Assembly: GCA_014138725.1 (NCBI GenBank)
Contig: JACJID010000004.1
Location: 372,001-436,000, forward strand
Reading direction: 5' to 3'
DNA: 64,000 nucleotides
DNA from: Kutzneria viridogrisea
Lineage (GTDB): Bacteria; Actinomycetota; Actinomycetes; Mycobacteriales; Pseudonocardiaceae
Position 1 is the first letter of the stretch; every line of letters starts with the position of its first letter. A model generated the notes under the pieces. It did not search any database. It saw only the letters and a list, made by a program, of their open reading frames with translations, and had not been told where the DNA came from. Both the position numbers and the translations under genes were made by a program. Of this stretch, positions 62,128 through 64,000 are shown piece after piece.

Positions 62128-64000
62128 ATGAGCACCACTCAGGACTACCAGGCCGCGGAGCAGCTCCTCCGCCGACCCGCCCGCCCTGGTGAGCTCGTCA
62201 TCGGCGACAAGATCAAGCCGCAGTGGCTCGACGGAGGAGCCCGCTTCTGGTACGGGGTGAGCAATGGGACCGGTAAGCGGTTCGTGCTGGTCGACCCGGC
62301 GGCGGGCACCCGCGAGCCGGCCTTCGACCACGCCCGGCTCGCCGCCGCGCTGGCCGCGGCCTCCGGGCAGCAGGTCGACCCTGAGGCGTTACCGTTCCGG
62401 GCCATCGAGCTGGCCGGGAACGCCGTGGAGTTCTTCGCGTTCGACGAGTACTGGCGCTGCCACCTGGACAGCTACGCCTGCGAGCGGGCCAAGTTCACGC
62501 CGCCGGGCAACCCGCTGGACGTGCCGTCACCGGACAGGAAGTTCGCGGTGTCCCAGCGGGGGCACGACCTGTGGGCGCGCTCGCTGTCCGACGGCCGCGA
62601 GTGGGCGCTGACCACCGACGGCGCGCCCGACTACCAGTACGGCTCCAGCCCGGAGTGCCTCGGCAACGGCACTCTGCTGCGCAAGTTCGGCCTGCCGCAC
62701 CTGCCGCCCGCGGTGGCCTGGTCGCCCGACTCGACGAAGGTGCTGACGCATCGGACCGACGAGCGCGGTGTCCGGCAGACCCACCTGACGGAGGCCAGGC
62801 CCGCCGACGGCGGCGCCCCGCAGCCGCACACCCAGCGCTACCCCTACGCCGGGGACGAGACCATGCCGCTGGCCGAGCTCGTCGTGCTGGACCTCGCCGC
62901 GGGCACGGTGGTCCGCGCGCAGGTCGAGCCGCTGCCCATGCCGATGGTGTCGCCGATCATGCTCAAGTGGGCGTGGTGGGCGGCGGACGGCTCGGCGGTG
63001 TACTACCTCAGCCAGCCCCGCGACCGACGCACGCTCACCCTGCACCGGCTGGACCCGGCCACCGGCGAGGTCACCACCGTGCTCAGCGAGACCGGGGCCA
63101 CCCGCGTGGAGCCCAACCAGTGGACGTACCAGCCGCCGATCGTGCGGGTGCTGGCCGACGAGGTGCTGTGGTACTCGCAGCGGGACGGCTGGGGCCACCT
63201 GTACCGCTACGACCTGCGCACCGGCGCGCTGCTCGGGCAGGTCACCTCCGGGCAGTGGGCGGTACGGCAGATCCTGTACGTCGACGAGACCGAGCAGGTG
63301 GTGTACTTCACCGCCTCCGGGCTGGTTGACGAGGATCCGTACCGGCGCACGGTGTGCCGGGTCGGTCTGGACGGCTCCGGCTTCGCCAGGGTCACCGACG
63401 ACGAGCTGGACCACATCGTCACAATGCCGGACAGCATGGAGTACTTCATCGACTCCGCGTCCACAGTGGACACCCCACCGGTGTCCCGCGTCCGTGCCTG
63501 GACCGGTCGGGTGCTGGTCGAGCTGGAGCGCGCCGACATCAGCAAGCTCACCGCCACCGGCTGGACGCCGCCGGAACGGTTCCGCGTCAAGGCGGCCGAC
63601 GGTGTGACGGACATCTACGGGGTGCTGTACCGGCCGCGCGGGTTCGACCCCGCCCTGCGCTACCCGGTGGTGGACACCATCTACCCCGGCCCGCAGGTCA
63701 CCAGGGTCGACCCGTGCTTCGACCCCGGCGGGATGGGCTTCGACGCGGAACCCCTCGCGGCGCTGGGTTTTGTGGTGGTCGCGGTGGACGGGCGGGGCAC
63801 CCCGGGGCGCGGCAAGGCCTTCCACGACGCCTCCTACGGCCACCTGGCCGACGCGGGCGGCCTGGACGACCACGTCGCGGCGCTGCGGCAGCTGGCCCAG
63901 ACCCGGCCGTGGATGGACCTGGACCGGGTGGGTGCGTTCGGCCACTCCGGCGGCGGGTTCGCCACCGTCCGGGCGATGCTGGACTTCCCCGAGGTGTACC
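62128..64000 (+). CDS. Prolyl oligopeptidase family S9 (DPP-IV-like) peptidase, 3'-truncated by window
   Basis: The gene starts at ATG 62128 with AAAGGA 8 nt upstream and remains open to the window end (624 codons). It has a DPP-IV N-terminal beta-propeller region up to about residue 480 (for example a DERGVRQTHLTEARP segment and SQRDGWGHLYRYDLRTG) and the beginning of the S9 catalytic domain. The nucleophile elbow GHSGGGF (Ser near 607) is just inside the window; the catalytic Asp and His lie beyond. No signal peptide is visible, so it is probably cytoplasmic and trims proline-containing peptides. About 250 bp of unassigned sequence separate it from the ABC permease. Confidence 0.9.
   Translation, partial: MSTTQDYQAAEQLLRRPARPGELVIGDKIKPQWLDGGARFWYGVSNGTGKRFVLVDPAAGTREPAFDHARLAAALAAASGQQVDPEALPFRAIELAGNAVEFFAFDEYWRCHLDSYACERAKFTPPGNPLDVPSPDRKFAVSQRGHDLWARSLSDGREWALTTDGAPDYQYGSSPECLGNGTLLRKFGLPHLPPAVAWSPDSTKVLTHRTDERGVRQTHLTEARPADGGAPQPHTQRYPYAGDETMPLAELVVLDLAAGTVVRAQVEPLPMPMVSPIMLKWAWWAADGSAVYYLSQPRDRRTLTLHRLDPATGEVTTVLSETGATRVEPNQWTYQPPIVRVLADEVLWYSQRDGWGHLYRYDLRTGALLGQVTSGQWAVRQILYVDETEQVVYFTASGLVDEDPYRRTVCRVGLDGSGFARVTDDELDHIVTMPDSMEYFIDSASTVDTPPVSRVRAWTGRVLVELERADISKLTATGWTPPERFRVKAADGVTDIYGVLYRPRGFDPALRYPVVDTIYPGPQVTRVDPCFDPGGMGFDAEPLAALGFVVVAVDGRGTPGRGKAFHDASYGHLADAGGLDDHVAALRQLAQTRPWMDLDRVGAFGHSGGGFATVRAMLDFPEVY

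Overview
The window is high-GC actinobacterial DNA with GTG starts, dense gene packing and many ATGA overlaps. An IdeR/DmdR-type iron box, a DevR-like regulator beside an Acg-like protein, a conservon-type signalling operon (sensor kinase, roadblock protein, DUF742 protein), many TetR regulators and an LLM-class flavin oxidoreductase point to a filamentous actinomycete. Pseudonocardiales is my best guess; the genus cannot be fixed from sequence alone. No rRNA, tRNA, CRISPR array, transposase or prophage was recognised.

Layout. 0-4.6 kb: end of a YtcJ-like amidohydrolase, a GNAT acetyltransferase, a small membrane protein, a DUF222/HNH endonuclease gene, then about 1.1 kb without genes made of 21-bp and 22-bp tandem repeats with a structured element between them. 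4.2-8.9 kb: an AbrB-family membrane protein diverges from a compact redox operon (small membrane protein, ApbE flavin transferase, ferric-reductase-like haem membrane protein, NuoF-like protein, 3Fe-4S ferredoxin). 8.9-14.2 kb: ECF sigma and zinc-finger anti-sigma pair, PP2C phosphatase, secreted GH15 glucan hydrolase. 14.4-22.2 kb: diguanylate cyclase, corrinoid-binding-type protein, Tat-exported amine oxidase, NlpC/P60 hydrolase, MerR regulator, secreted S33 peptidase. 22.4-25.4 kb: an ECF41 sigma factor with its AhpD-like neighbour, both behind ECF41-type promoters, and an LLM oxidoreductase.

25.4-32.1 kb: MpaB-family oxygenase and acyl-CoA dehydrogenase divergent from a TetR gene across twin operators; alcohol dehydrogenase plus thioesterase; Acg-like protein divergent from a DevR-like response regulator. 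32.2-36.6 kb: proline catabolism (pruA, pruB) divergent from a PucR-type activator that seems to start with ATC. 36.6-43.3 kb: argG; two iron-box genes (ferredoxin reductase, siderophore-interacting protein); a phosphoribosyltransferase; acyl-CoA ligase with a TetR. 43.4-49.2 kb: conservon lacking its GTPase, then DUF485 and an acetate-type symporter. 49.3-57.8 kb: Tat-exported WD40-like/amidohydrolase fusion; AurF-like oxygenase, enoyl-CoA hydratase, AidB-like dehydrogenase and TetR operon; secreted GH1 enzyme. 57.9-64 kb: TetR; a ribbon-helix-helix protein, DUF4097 and ABC exporter module; and the start of an S9/DPP-IV peptidase that runs off the window.

Three dispersed repeat families stand out. 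Two sit mostly between convergent genes as long inverted repeats, one with a perfect 35-bp stem; the third is a 20-bp-armed dyad seen twice. They probably act as bidirectional terminators or REP-like elements.
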